DNA from: Microbacterium sp. Bi121
Lineage (GTDB): Bacteria > Actinomycetota > Actinomycetes > Actinomycetales > Microbacteriaceae
Direction of reading: 5' to 3'
DNA length: 64,000 nt
NCBI RefSeq assembly: GCF_918698005.1
Contig: NZ_CAKKLJ010000001.1
Coordinates: forward strand, 310,001-374,000
In this document: piece by piece, positions 1 to 8,462 of the stretch
How the letters are laid out: each line of letters starts with the position of its first letter
How positions within the stretch are numbered: position 1 is the first letter of the stretch
Position numbers and translations under genes: made by a program
The notes under the pieces: generated by a model
Database searches by the model: none
What the model saw: only the letters and a program-made list of their open reading frames with translations
Told to the model about the DNA's origin: nothing

Positions 1-423
1 GACCCATTCCGTGACCTCGACCGGCTCACACAGCAGGTGTTCGGAACGGTCGCCCGGCCATCCGGTATGCCCCTGGACGCGTGGCGCGAGGGAGATGAGT
101 TCGTAGTTGAGCTCGACCTCCCCGGTATCGATTCGGAGAAGCTGGATATCGATGTGGAGCGCAATGTCCTCACGATCACGGCGGAGCGACTCAGCCACAT
201 CCCCGACGCAGCCAATACCGTGGCGGCGGAGCGCCCATGGGGCGTCTTCAGTCGCCAGCTGGTGCTCGGGGATGCGCTGGATACCGAGAAGGTCGACGCG
301 GACTACACCGCCGGCGTGCTGCGGCTGCGGATCCCCATTGCGGAACAGGCCAAGCCTCGCAAGATCAACGTCAACAGCCGGGACGCCATCCAGAGGAAGG
401 AGGCCAAGAGCATCAACGCGTGA
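1..423 (+). CDS. Hsp20/alpha-crystallin small heat shock protein (5' truncated)
   Basis: ATP-independent holdase chaperone that binds unfolding proteins in the cytoplasm. The reading frame is open from base 1 with [15 protein letters not shown], the usual start of actinobacterial Hsp16/Hsp20 proteins, so probably fewer than ten residues are missing upstream; the Met at base 67 is internal. The alpha-crystallin domain runs from about W24 and carries the typical VELDLPGI strand, the VLTITAER strand and the A/G-x-x-x-G-V-L signature ([11 protein letters not shown]) before a short IxV-type tail. Length (about 140 aa) fits the family. The promoter lies outside the window. Confidence 0.93.
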   Translation, partial: DPFRDLDRLTQQVFGTVARPSGMPLDAWREGDEFVVELDLPGIDSEKLDIDVERNVLTITAERLSHIPDAANTVAAERPWGVFSRQLVLGDALDTEKVDADYTAGVLRLRIPIAEQAKPRKINVNSRDAIQRKEAKSINA

Positions 424-475
424 CCGGAGCGCACTCTCCGAATCGCACTCTCCAGTCCCGACGGGAGGTGAATAC

Positions 476-757
476 ATGATCCCCGACACCACCGCAACGG
501 CCGCCGATACCACCGCGGCTACCCAACAGGCCACCCTCGAGTTACTGCTGCAGGACCGAGAGTGGGTGCAGGCCCAGTTCGCGGCGATCATGACCGCCTC
601 CGGCTTCGGTGATCGCGTCATCCTTGGAACTCTCCCCGACCCGCCATACGATCACGTTTCCCGGGTCCGCGACAGGAACCCCCGATGGCGTTCCCTCGAT
701 CGACTCGCGATTGCGAGGGTCATATCGAGAGTTCGATCACCCCCGGACCGGTCATGA
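476..757 (+). CDS. small hypothetical protein
   Basis: A 93-residue ORF with a good Shine-Dalgarno (GGGAGGTG, about 462-469) before ATG 476, following the hsp20 gene by 52 bp. The N-terminal half is plausible protein: a Thr/Ala-rich start, then an amphipathic helix (LELLLQDREWVQAQFAAIM). The second half is Arg/Pro-rich (RVISRVRSPPDRS) and could be out-of-frame translation after a frameshift, or a natural short tail. I do not recognise a characterised family and no catalytic motif is visible. Position suggests co-expression with hsp20. It could also be a decayed gene. Confidence 0.45.
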   Translation: MIPDTTATAADTTAATQQATLELLLQDREWVQAQFAAIMTASGFGDRVILGTLPDPPYDHVSRVRDRNPRWRSLDRLAIARVISRVRSPPDRS

Positions 758-828
758 CCTTCATCAAGCGCCCGGAGCCCCACCGGAGGGCTCCGGGCCG
801 CGCCTGGCACGCTCCCGCGGAGAGCTGA

Positions 829-1311
829 ATGTCCGCCGATCAACGCAGAGAGGAGATGAGGAGGATGCTCCAACTTGTCGAGCTTTCCCCCTCGACAATC
901 GTCGATGTAAACAACATGTCGCTGAAGCCCGGGCAAGAGGAGTTTCTCTCCCCTGTGAGCTACGGCATCGCCGCCACGGTAGTGAACCCGCTCACGTCAT
1001 GGCAGCGGGTCGTACTCGACGGCGACCAAGTCGTCGGCTTTCTCAGCGCGAACTTCGAAACCGACGCCCCCTACGAGCACTTCCGCTCCGTACTCTGGCG
1101 CATCAACGTCGACGCCGAGGAACAGCGCCGGGGGATCGGCCGCTTCGCTGTGGAAAAACTGAAAGAGGAAGCGCGCAAACGCGGGTTCGACCACGTCAAC
1201 GTCATGTACGAAGCCGGCGAGCCCGGCCCGGACGCTTTCTTCCGCAACATGGGATTTGAACCGGTCGGAGAGACGGAATTCGGCGAAGTCATCGCCCAGG
1301 TTCGCGTCTAG
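829..1311 (+). CDS. GNAT family N-acetyltransferase
   Basis: Acetyl-CoA-dependent N-acetyltransferase, probably acting on a small polyamine- or amino-acid-like substrate (BltD/PaiA-like layout). Acetyl-CoA motif A is visible as RINVDAEEQRRGIGRFAV (Q-R-R-G-I-G), followed by a C-terminal FFRNMGFEPVGE segment typical of GNAT strand 6/7. The start is uncertain: ATG 829 has a weak GGAG, while ATG 865 has AGGAG at 851-855 with 9-nt spacing and gives an N-terminus (MLQLVELS) that fits the family better, so the mature protein may be 148 residues. It lies downstream of hsp20 on the same strand. The substrate cannot be told from sequence. Confidence 0.85.
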   Translation: MSADQRREEMRRMLQLVELSPSTIVDVNNMSLKPGQEEFLSPVSYGIAATVVNPLTSWQRVVLDGDQVVGFLSANFETDAPYEHFRSVLWRINVDAEEQRRGIGRFAVEKLKEEARKRGFDHVNVMYEAGEPGPDAFFRNMGFEPVGETEFGEVIAQVRV

Positions 1312-1367
1312 ATTCCTCGATGACAAGACGGGGCGTCGAAGCCCGGCGGCGCGTAGGCTCGATGATC

Positions 1368-1907
1368 ATGGCAATCGGTTCGACGATCTACACGTTCGCG
1401 GTGCAGCTGGCCGACATGGACCGCGGGGTCTACGACGACCTGACGCTGCGCGTGGCGCGGCATCCGTCCGAGACCGACGCGTACATGGTGACGCGTCTGC
1501 TCGCGTACTGCCTCGAGTACACCGAGGGGATCGCCTTCGGCGAGGGCATCTCACAGGCCGATGAGCCGGCGGTGATCGTCCGCGACCTCACCGGCGCGGT
1601 CACGGCGTGGATCGAGGTCGGAGCACCCGACGCCGAACGGCTGCATCACGGCAGCAGGCTCGCTGATCGCGTCGCCGTCTACACGCATCGCGATCCGGCG
1701 AAGGTCATCGCCCCGTGGGCCGGCAAGCGGATCCACAACGCCGAGGCCATCGAGGTGTTCAGCTTCGACCCCGGTTTCATCGACGACGCGGTTCGCCTGC
1801 TCGAGCGGCGCAGCACCGTCACCCTGACCGTCACCGAGCGGCAGCTGTACCTCGACCTCAACGGCACGACGCTGAGCTCGGCCGTGCACGCGCACTCCGC
1901 CGTGTGA
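1368..1907 (+). CDS. YaeQ family protein
   Basis: Conserved protein of the YaeQ family (PD-(D/E)XK nuclease-like fold, function not settled). The start at ATG 1368 gives MAIGSTIYTFAVQLADMDRG, the usual YaeQ N-terminus; in-frame starts at 1320 and 1362 only add non-conserved residues. Also visible are the conserved ARHPSETDAYMVTRLLAYCL helix, the DLTG strand and WIEVGAPDAERLHH. Length (179 aa) is normal. A TAGGCT box at 1354-1359 lies 8 nt before the ATG, suggesting a leaderless or nearly leaderless mRNA. Convergent with the helicase gene, 26 bp away. Confidence 0.9.
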   Translation: MAIGSTIYTFAVQLADMDRGVYDDLTLRVARHPSETDAYMVTRLLAYCLEYTEGIAFGEGISQADEPAVIVRDLTGAVTAWIEVGAPDAERLHHGSRLADRVAVYTHRDPAKVIAPWAGKRIHNAEAIEVFSFDPGFIDDAVRLLERRSTVTLTVTERQLYLDLNGTTLSSAVHAHSAV

Positions 1908-1933
1908 GAGCGGGGTGCGCGTGCTGACGGCGA

Positions 1934-4084
1934 TCAGGCCGTGAGCTCGGCCGAGCTCGGCATCCGTCCTGCGACCTCTTCGAGGATGTCGTCGCCGAGA
2001 CGCGCCTGCTCGAACGGTGCATCGATCTCCGCACGGCTGAGCAGCTCGCTCATGCGACGCTCGCGCTGACGGGTGATGAGCGTGACGACGCGGCCGGTGC
2101 GGCCCGCGCGACCGGTACGGCCGGAGCGGTGCATGTATGTCTTGTACTCGTCCGGAGCATCGGCCTGGATCACCAGATCGATGTCGTCGACGTGGATGCC
2201 GCGTGCCGCGACATCTGTCGCCACGAGCACGTTTACTCGACCCGAGGTCATCTTCTGCAGGTTGCGTGTGCGCTTGGCCTGATTCAGGTCACCGTGCAGC
2301 GAGACGGCCGGGATGCCGGCATCCTCGAACTGCTCTGCGAGCATCTCGGCGAATGCGCGGGTGCGCGCGAAGACGAGCGTCTTGCCATCGCGGTCGACCA
2401 TCGAGGTGAGGATCTCGGCCTTGTCGCGGTGGTCGATCACGAGCACGCGGTGGTCGATGGTGCTGGAGTCCTGGTCCTCACCCGCGACCTCGTACACCGC
2501 CGGGTCGACGAGGAACTCGTCGACGAGCGCTGCGACCTCGCGGTCGAGCGTCGCCGAGAACAGCAGCTTCTGGCTGCCCTCCCGGGTGTGGCGCAGGATG
2601 CGCTGCACCGGCTCGACGAATCCGAGCTCGCACATGTGGTCGGCCTCGTCGAGGACGGCGATGCGGCAGTCCGACAGGTCGAGCTTGCCCTGGTTGATGA
2701 GGTCCTCGATGCGGCCGGGGGTGCCGATCACGATGTCGACGCCCTTCTTCAGCGCACCGACCTGACGGGCCTGCGGAACGCCGCCGTAGATCTGCGTGGT
2801 GAACAGGCCGACGCTGCGGGCGATCGGCTGCACAGTGCGGTCGATCTGCAGCGCGAGCTCACGCGTCGGAGCCAGGATGATCGCCTGCGGGTTGCGACCG
2901 AACTCGCGGCGCTTGCCCGCCTGCGCCTTCAGGATGCTCTCGACGAGCGGGGCGCCGAAGGCGATGGTCTTGCCGGAGCCGGTGCGTCCACGGCCGAGCA
3001 CGTCGCGCGCCTCGAGGATCGACGGGATCGTCGCGGCCTGGATCGGGAACGGGGACTCTGCGCCCATGTTCTTCAGCGTCTCGACGATGTTCGAACCGAG
3101 TCCGAGATCGGCGAACGTGGTTCCTTCGACCTCGGGCGCTGCGACGACGTTCGCCTTCAGACGCTCATGGACGACGTCCTCGGTCGGCTCGAAGCGCTTG
3201 GCAGGAGCCTGCTTGTTCCAGTCGTCGCGGCTCGGGCGCTGCGCGCGGTCGTCGCGGCGGGGGCGGTCGTTCGAGCCGCGGTCGTCACGACGGGGACGGT
3301 CGTCGCGGTTGAAGCGAGGACGCTCGCCGTTCTGACGCGGGCGCTCGTCGCGGTCGCTCGTGAATGGACGACGGTCGTCACGGGCCGGACGCTCATCGCG
3401 GTTGAACGGACGACGGTCGCCACCACGATCGTTGCGATCGTTGAAAGGACGACGGTCGTCGCGAGCCGGACGCTCATCCCGGTTGAACGGACGACGGTCG
3501 CCACCACGATCGTCGTTGTAGCGAGGGCGCTCGTTCCGTTCGCTGTTGAAGCGCGGGCGATCCCCCTGGAAACGCGGACGGTCGCCGCCGCGTTCGTCGC
3601 GACGGGGACGGTCGTCGTAGCGACGCTCGCCCGCCGGACGGTCGTTGTTGTAGCGCGGACGCTCGCCGTAGGAGCCACGCGAATCCTGCGACCGCTCGTC
3701 GCGATGGTGCGGTGCCTCACGGCGTCCGGACACGGCGCGACCGCGGATGCCGCGGGCCTCGTCGCGCCCGGCGCGGTCCTGATCCGACCAGCGGCGCTTC
3801 GGAGCGCCGCTCTCGGAATCGGCAGGGCGGTAGCCGCGGTGGCTGGGGCTCTTGCTGCCGGGGCGGCGGTCGAAACCGCGATCGGACGTGCGGCTGCGGT
3901 CGGAGGAGAAGCCGCGGTCGCCGGCATCCGTGCGTGCGTCGCGGCCGTCGCGAGCGTCGCGATCCGGACGACCTGCTGCCGGCCGGCCACCAGCGTGACG
4001 GTCGTGGAACGACGTCTTCTTCGCGAAGCGCGGCTCGAAGTTGCGGGACGGGCGACCGCCCTTGGGCTTGCCATTCTTGGGCAT
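1934..4084 (-). CDS. DEAD-box ATP-dependent RNA helicase with RD-rich N-terminal extension
   Basis: Cytoplasmic RNA helicase of the DeaD/CsdA/RhlE group, acting in ribosome assembly and RNA turnover, often cold-induced. Residues 1 to about 300 are low-complexity Arg/Asp/Gly/Pro repeats (RDERPARDDRRPF units). The helicase core follows: Q-motif near residue 320 (TFADLGLG...FPIQ), Walker A GRGRTGSGKT near 368, PTRELALQ, DEAD near 480, SAT near 510 and HRSGRTGRAGRTG near 656. The start at 4084 gives MPKNGKPKGG with an upstream AGGAAA; the frame stays open 105 nt further upstream but that part looks non-coding. A long structured leader precedes the gene. The basic tail sits at the N-terminus, whereas many bacterial homologues carry it at the C-terminus. 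Confidence 0.95.
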   Translation of the reverse strand: MPKNGKPKGGRPSRNFEPRFAKKTSFHDRHAGGRPAAGRPDRDARDGRDARTDAGDRGFSSDRSRTSDRGFDRRPGSKSPSHRGYRPADSESGAPKRRWSDQDRAGRDEARGIRGRAVSGRREAPHHRDERSQDSRGSYGERPRYNNDRPAGERRYDDRPRRDERGGDRPRFQGDRPRFNSERNERPRYNDDRGGDRRPFNRDERPARDDRRPFNDRNDRGGDRRPFNRDERPARDDRRPFTSDRDERPRQNGERPRFNRDDRPRRDDRGSNDRPRRDDRAQRPSRDDWNKQAPAKRFEPTEDVVHERLKANVVAAPEVEGTTFADLGLGSNIVETLKNMGAESPFPIQAATIPSILEARDVLGRGRTGSGKTIAFGAPLVESILKAQAGKRREFGRNPQAIILAPTRELALQIDRTVQPIARSVGLFTTQIYGGVPQARQVGALKKGVDIVIGTPGRIEDLINQGKLDLSDCRIAVLDEADHMCELGFVEPVQRILRHTREGSQKLLFSATLDREVAALVDEFLVDPAVYEVAGEDQDSSTIDHRVLVIDHRDKAEILTSMVDRDGKTLVFARTRAFAEMLAEQFEDAGIPAVSLHGDLNQAKRTRNLQKMTSGRVNVLVATDVAARGIHVDDIDLVIQADAPDEYKTYMHRSGRTGRAGRTGRVVTLITRQRERRMSELLSRAEIDAPFEQARLGDDILEEVAGRMPSSAELTA
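3362..3513 (-). repeat. 81-bp direct repeat inside helicase gene
   Basis: Two copies about 66 bp long, starting at 3366 and 3447 (81-bp period = 27 codons), differ at only a few bases and encode the DDRRPFNDR/NRDERPARDDRRPF units. Shorter related units continue toward 3900. In-frame repeat number could vary by slippage. Confidence 0.8.
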
Positions 4085-4177
4085 GGTGTTTCCTGACTGT
4101 CTCTGACACGAGAACAGCATCCGCAGGCGGCGCACAGAGATCAGCGCACGGCGGACATACCCGAGCATCCATCGGCC

Positions 4178-4215
4178 GGGGCCATTCATGTGATGGTTTA
4201 TGAACCATCGGCCCC
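4178..4215. promoter_or_regulatory. nested inverted repeat in helicase/galM intergenic region
   Basis: GATGGTT (4192-4198) and AACCATC (4203-4209) form a perfect hairpin with TATG loop, directly flanked by GGGGCC (4178-4183) and GGCCCC (4210-4215), giving a 13-bp stem with one 8-nt bulge. galM appears leaderless from 4334, so this lies in the helicase 5' leader or is an operator. No protein partner can be named. Confidence 0.45.
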
Positions 4216-4321
4216 TGGGCTCACACTTGATTCAGAACTTCCCGCGAGATCGCGGGTGCCCGAAGCCGACATGAGGAGTCTACAGGCCGCTCCTGGGAAT
4301 CCCCCTGCCCTCGCCTGGTCA

Positions 4322-4327
4322 TACGAT
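4322..4327 (+). promoter_or_regulatory. leaderless -10 box (TACGAT) of aldose epimerase
   Basis: TACGAT ends 6 nt before ATG 4334, placing the transcription start at or next to the start codon; no Shine-Dalgarno is present. Confidence 0.65.
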
Positions 4328-4333
4328 TGCCCC

Positions 4334-5245
4334 ATGTCCGTCGATCGTGCTGTCACCTCCCCCACCGGCATCCAGCTTCACCTGCGACACGGGACCGTGA
4401 CCGCGCAGATCGCGCAGGTCGGCGCGTCGCTGCGGCATCTCACCATCGATGACGTCGATCTCGTGCCGCCGTACCCCGCGGATCGGCCGACGCCGATGGC
4501 GTCCGGCATCGTGCTCGCGCCATGGCCGAACCGCGTCCGCGACGGCGTCTGGCAGGACGGCGCGGACGTGCGGCAGCTCGCGATCACCGAGCCGAAGCTG
4601 AACAACGCCAGCCACGGGCTGCTCCGGTTCACGGCCTACGAGATCGCCGCACAGGATGACGACGCGATCACGCTCGCGGCAGCGGTCGTTCCGCAGACCG
4701 GCTATCCGTACCTCGTCGAGACCACGGTGCACTACGCGCTGACGGATGCCGGCATCCACGTCACGCACTCGCTCACGAACCGCTCCGGCGAGAGCGCGCC
4801 GGTCGCACTCGGGACGCACCCGTTCGTCACGATCGGCGATGCCGATCCGCACGACCTCGTGCTGCGTGTTCCGGCTGCGACCCGATTCGACACCGACGAG
4901 CGGATGCTGCCGACCGGCACCTCGCCCGCGCCGGAGTCCCTGCGCGAGGGTGTGCGCCTCGGAGACGTCGCACTCGACACCGGGTTCACCGAGCTCTCCC
5001 GCGACGCCGACGGCCGCGCGCGGCACACCCTCACCGCGCCGGACGGCCGCCGTCTGACGCTGTGGCAGGGCGAAGGATTCGACTACGTGCAGGTGTACAC
5101 GAGCACGGGTTACCCCGGGCAGGAGCTCGCCGTCGCGATCGAGCCGATGACGGCTCCGGCCGATGCGTTCAACAGCGGACTCGGCGTCCGGCGCCTCGCG
5201 CCTGGCGAGACGTGGACGCTCGAATGGGGCATCGAGCTCGGCTGA
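4334..5245 (+). CDS. aldose 1-epimerase family protein
   Basis: Cytoplasmic mutarotase-like enzyme that interconverts alpha and beta anomers of hexoses (galactose mutarotase fold). Seen: N-terminal SPTGIQLHLRHG strand, PWPNRVRDGVWQDG, the conserved His region NNASHGLLRF, and the second active-site His in GTHPFV. The C-terminal YVQVYTSTGYPG and AIEPMTAPADAFN segments are typical; the Glu in IEPM is the family's general base. 303 aa is normal. Start chosen at 4334 because conservation begins there and a TACGAT box sits exactly 6 nt upstream; the longer frame from 4190 is upstream DNA. No sugar operon adjoins it, so the physiological sugar is unknown. Confidence 0.92.
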   Translation: MSVDRAVTSPTGIQLHLRHGTVTAQIAQVGASLRHLTIDDVDLVPPYPADRPTPMASGIVLAPWPNRVRDGVWQDGADVRQLAITEPKLNNASHGLLRFTAYEIAAQDDDAITLAAAVVPQTGYPYLVETTVHYALTDAGIHVTHSLTNRSGESAPVALGTHPFVTIGDADPHDLVLRVPAATRFDTDERMLPTGTSPAPESLREGVRLGDVALDTGFTELSRDADGRARHTLTAPDGRRLTLWQGEGFDYVQVYTSTGYPGQELAVAIEPMTAPADAFNSGLGVRRLAPGETWTLEWGIELG

Positions 5246-5247
5246 GC

Positions 5248-5281
5248 GAGGAGCCGGAGGCGACGAGTCGAAGGCGCCTCC
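5248..5281. repeat. dispersed repeat / weak hairpin between convergent genes
   Basis: Contains GAGGAGC...GCGACGAGTCGAAG, which recurs in reverse orientation at 53983-54006. GGAGGCG (5256-5262) can pair with CGCCTCC (5275-5281), so it may act as a weak bidirectional terminator between galM and the RND gene. Confidence 0.45.
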
Positions 5282-5283
5282 CG

Positions 5284-8200
5284 CTACGCGTGGTGCTCGC
5301 GCAACTCGCGACGCGTGAGCGGGTGCTCGGGGTCCTCCGGCGCCGGGTCGTCGCCGGACTCTGCGGTACCGGCATCCGGTCCCGCCTTCCGCGCCCTGCG
5401 ACGCTCACGCGCACCCTCGACGAGGTTGTAGAGCGTCGGCAGCACGATCAGCGTCAGCACGGTCGAGGACACCAGGCCGCCGATGACGACGATCGCGAGC
5501 GGCTGCGAGATGAATCCGCCGTGACCGGTGATCCCGAGCGCCATCGGCGTCAGCGCGAAGATCGTCGCGAGCGCCGTCATGAGGATCGGCCGCAGGCGCT
5601 TCTCGCCGCCGGCCATCACGGCCTCAGCGGTCGACAGACCCTTCTCGCGATACTGGTTCACGAGGTCGACGAGCACGATCGCGTTCGTGACCACGATGCC
5701 GATCAGCATGAGCACGCCGATCAGGGATGCGACACCGAGCGGCACACCCGTGACGATCTGCAGCAGGATCGCACCGGTCGCCGCGAACGGAACCGAGACG
5801 AGCAGCAGCAGCGGCTGGCGCAGCGACTTGAAGGTCGCGACCATCACGACATAGACGATCAGGATCGCCGCGAGCATCGCGAGCCCCAGCTGCGAGAACG
5901 AGTCGGCCTGCTGCGAGGCCACACCGCCGACCTCGGCGGAGGCTCCGTCCGGCAGATCCACGGCCTCGAGAGCCGCGTTCACGGATGCCGTCGCGGTGGC
6001 GAGGTTGTCCGACGACGGCGGCACCGTGATGGTGGCCGTGCGGCGCCCCTGCTCCGTGGTGATCGACGTCGGCCCCTCGGCCTGATCGACAGATGCGACG
6101 TCCTGCAACTCGATGAGCCCGGTCGCCGTCGGGATCGTCAGAGTGCGGAGGTCGTCGATCGTCGCCGGAGGCTCGGATGCCGCGAGGTAGACCGTGAGCG
6201 CGGTGTCGTCGAGCTCGACGCTGCCGATCTGCTGCGGACGCATCGTGCTCGAGACGAGCGAACCCACCGCGACCTCCGACAGACCGCGCTCGGCTGCTGC
6301 TTCACGATCGACCACGACGGCGATGTACGGCAGGGATGCCGCGAGGTTGTCCGTGACCTGGCCGATGCCGTCGCGTCCGTCGAGCTCTGCCATCACGGCA
6401 TCCGTCGCCTCGGCGAGCGCCTCGCCGTTCGGGGCGGTGATGTCGACCTCGATGTCGGTGGAGCCGAACCCGGCCGAGGCCGCGACGCTGATCTCGCCGA
6501 CGCCCTCGAGGTCTTCCACGGCGTCCAGGACGTCAGCGCGGAGCTTCTCCTGATCGGCGCCTGACGAGGTCATGATCGAGTACGTCACGCCGGCCCCGCC
6601 GGAGAACGCATCGCGCAGCGCCGAGCCGCTCGAACCGATCGACACCTGCACGTTCTCGATGCCGTCGATGCCCTCGAGCGCGTCCTCGACGACCGCTGCG
6701 GCCTCGTCCTTGGCCGCCAGGCTCGCGGTCGGGCCGAGGTCCTGCGTGACGGTCATGGTGTTCTGGCCGGTGTCGCTGAGGAAGTTGATCTTCATCAGCG
6801 GGGCCGCGGCGAGCGTAGCGCCGAGCACGACCACGGCGATGATCACGGTGAGACCGGAGTGCTTGAGCGTCCAGGTGAGGATCGGACGGTATCCGCGCTG
6901 AAGGGCTGTGGGCGGAGCATCCGGATGCTCTGGATCGATGACCTCGCCGCTCTCGTCCTTGAGCTCCTTGCCGGGCCGCAGGAACCAGTAGGCGAGCACC
7001 GGCACGATCGTCAGCGCGACCAGGAGCGAGGCGACCATCGCGATCGTGACGGTCATCGCGAACGGCCGGAACAGCTCGCCGACCATGTCGCCGACGAACA
7101 CGATCGGCAGGAAGACGGCGACGGTCGTGATGGTGGATGCCGTGATGGCCGCAGCCACCTCGCGCACCGCGAGCCGGATCGCATCGCCCTTGTCGGCATC
7201 GCCGACGTAGTGCCTCTTGATGTTCTCGATCACGACGATCGAGTCGTCGACCACGCGGCCGATCGCGATCGTCAGTGCGCCGAGGGTGAGCACGTTCAGC
7301 GAATATCCGAACGCCTGCAGGCCGATGAATGTGATGAGCACGCTCGTCGGGATCGAGATCGCGGTGACGATCGTCGAACGGATCGACAGCAGGAACACGA
7401 GGATGACGATGACGGCGAAAACGAGTCCGAGCAGACCCTCGGTGGCCAGTGTGTCGATCGACTGGACGATGAACGGCGCCTGATCGAAGACGACCGTGAA
7501 CTTCGCGTCGGGGAAGCTCGCCTTGAGGTCGTCGATCGCGGAGATCACGCCGTCGGAGACCTCGACGGTGTTGGCGGCCGGCAGCTTGGTGATCGAGATC
7601 GACAGGGCGTCCTCGCCGTTGACGCGCGAGATCGAGCTGACGGGCTCTGTGCCGAGTTCGACGGTCGCAACATCGGCGATCGTCGCAGGCGCACCTGCGA
7701 CATCCGTGCCTGAAATACGCGTCCCGACGAGCGGAAGGGCTGCGATCTCATCGACCGAGGCGATCTTGGCGCCGGTCTGGACGGTGAGGGTCTGGCCGTC
7801 CTCGGTGATGTCCCCGCCGGGGAACAGGGTGCCGTTCTGCTGCAGCGCGTCGCGGATCGCCTGGCTGCTGACGCCGACGGCGGCGAGCTTCGCCTGATCG
7901 GGGGTGATGGTGATCTGCTGACCGAGCCCGCCGACGATCTCGGCGGCGTTGACGCCGTCCACGTCCTCGAGGGCGGGGATCGCGACGTTCTCGAGGTCGG
8001 CCTGCGCTGTCTCGGCGTCGGCGAATCCGGTCACGGCGATCTGGATCACCGGGAAATCGTCGATCGACACCGACAGCACCTGCGGCTCGACGTCCTCAGG
8101 CAGCTGGGAGGAGATGCGGTTGATCGCCTGCTGCATCTTCTGCTCTGCCGTGGCGAGGTTCTCACCGTAGGTGAACGTGGCCTGGATGATCGACGCGTTC

Positions 8201-8460
8201 GTCGTGCTCGTGGCACTGGTCGACTCGAGACCGGGCACACCCTGGATCGCCGTCTCGATCGGCGTGGACACGTCGTTCTCGACGACCTCGGGCGAGGCGC
8301 CGGGGTAGGTGGTCATGACGACCAGCGATGGGAGCTCGAGCGAGGGGATGAGCTCCTGCTTGAGGTTGGTCAGCGCGAGACCGCCGAACACGGCGGCGAC
8401 GATCGTGATGAGCGCGATCAGCGCGCGGTTGCGCAGGCTCAGGACGGCGAGGTTCGACAC
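5284..8460 (-). CDS. RND (HAE1/AcrB-type) efflux permease
   Basis: Proton-driven multidrug or lipophile exporter of the plasma membrane, 1058 aa, the full AcrB/SwrC length. TM1 is at residues 10-30; two large extracytoplasmic loops and two six-TM halves follow. TM4 has the paired proton-relay aspartates in RVVDDSIVVIENI; in the TM10 motif VVTNAIVLVDLVNQY a Thr occupies the position of AcrB Lys940, as in other Gram-positive members with a polar residue there. GTG start at 8460, 2 nt after the tetR stop (coupled translation). The C-terminus is charged and Pro/Glu-rich. No periplasmic adaptor or outer-membrane partner is present, as expected for a monoderm. Regulated by the adjacent TetR. Confidence 0.93.
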   Translation of the reverse strand: MSNLAVLSLRNRALIALITIVAAVFGGLALTNLKQELIPSLELPSLVVMTTYPGASPEVVENDVSTPIETAIQGVPGLESTSATSTTNASIIQATFTYGENLATAEQKMQQAINRISSQLPEDVEPQVLSVSIDDFPVIQIAVTGFADAETAQADLENVAIPALEDVDGVNAAEIVGGLGQQITITPDQAKLAAVGVSSQAIRDALQQNGTLFPGGDITEDGQTLTVQTGAKIASVDEIAALPLVGTRISGTDVAGAPATIADVATVELGTEPVSSISRVNGEDALSISITKLPAANTVEVSDGVISAIDDLKASFPDAKFTVVFDQAPFIVQSIDTLATEGLLGLVFAVIVILVFLLSIRSTIVTAISIPTSVLITFIGLQAFGYSLNVLTLGALTIAIGRVVDDSIVVIENIKRHYVGDADKGDAIRLAVREVAAAITASTITTVAVFLPIVFVGDMVGELFRPFAMTVTIAMVASLLVALTIVPVLAYWFLRPGKELKDESGEVIDPEHPDAPPTALQRGYRPILTWTLKHSGLTVIIAVVVLGATLAAAPLMKINFLSDTGQNTMTVTQDLGPTASLAAKDEAAAVVEDALEGIDGIENVQVSIGSSGSALRDAFSGGAGVTYSIMTSSGADQEKLRADVLDAVEDLEGVGEISVAASAGFGSTDIEVDITAPNGEALAEATDAVMAELDGRDGIGQVTDNLAASLPYIAVVVDREAAAERGLSEVAVGSLVSSTMRPQQIGSVELDDTALTVYLAASEPPATIDDLRTLTIPTATGLIELQDVASVDQAEGPTSITTEQGRRTATITVPPSSDNLATATASVNAALEAVDLPDGASAEVGGVASQQADSFSQLGLAMLAAILIVYVVMVATFKSLRQPLLLLVSVPFAATGAILLQIVTGVPLGVASLIGVLMLIGIVVTNAIVLVDLVNQYREKGLSTAEAVMAGGEKRLRPILMTALATIFALTPMALGITGHGGFISQPLAIVVIGGLVSSTVLTLIVLPTLYNLVEGARERRRARKAGPDAGTAESGDDPAPEDPEHPLTRRELREHHA

Positions 8461-8462
8461 GG

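Noticed and set aside
3200..4000. Regularly spaced repeats suggestive of a CRISPR array
   Set aside because: Units are in-frame codons for RDERPARDDRR with no unique spacers and no cas genes.
2129..4096. 655-codon open frame on the plus strand opposite the helicase
   Set aside because: Antisense shadow produced by GC-rich third positions; its protein is Val/Ala/Thr-rich without motifs, while the minus frame has full helicase motifs.
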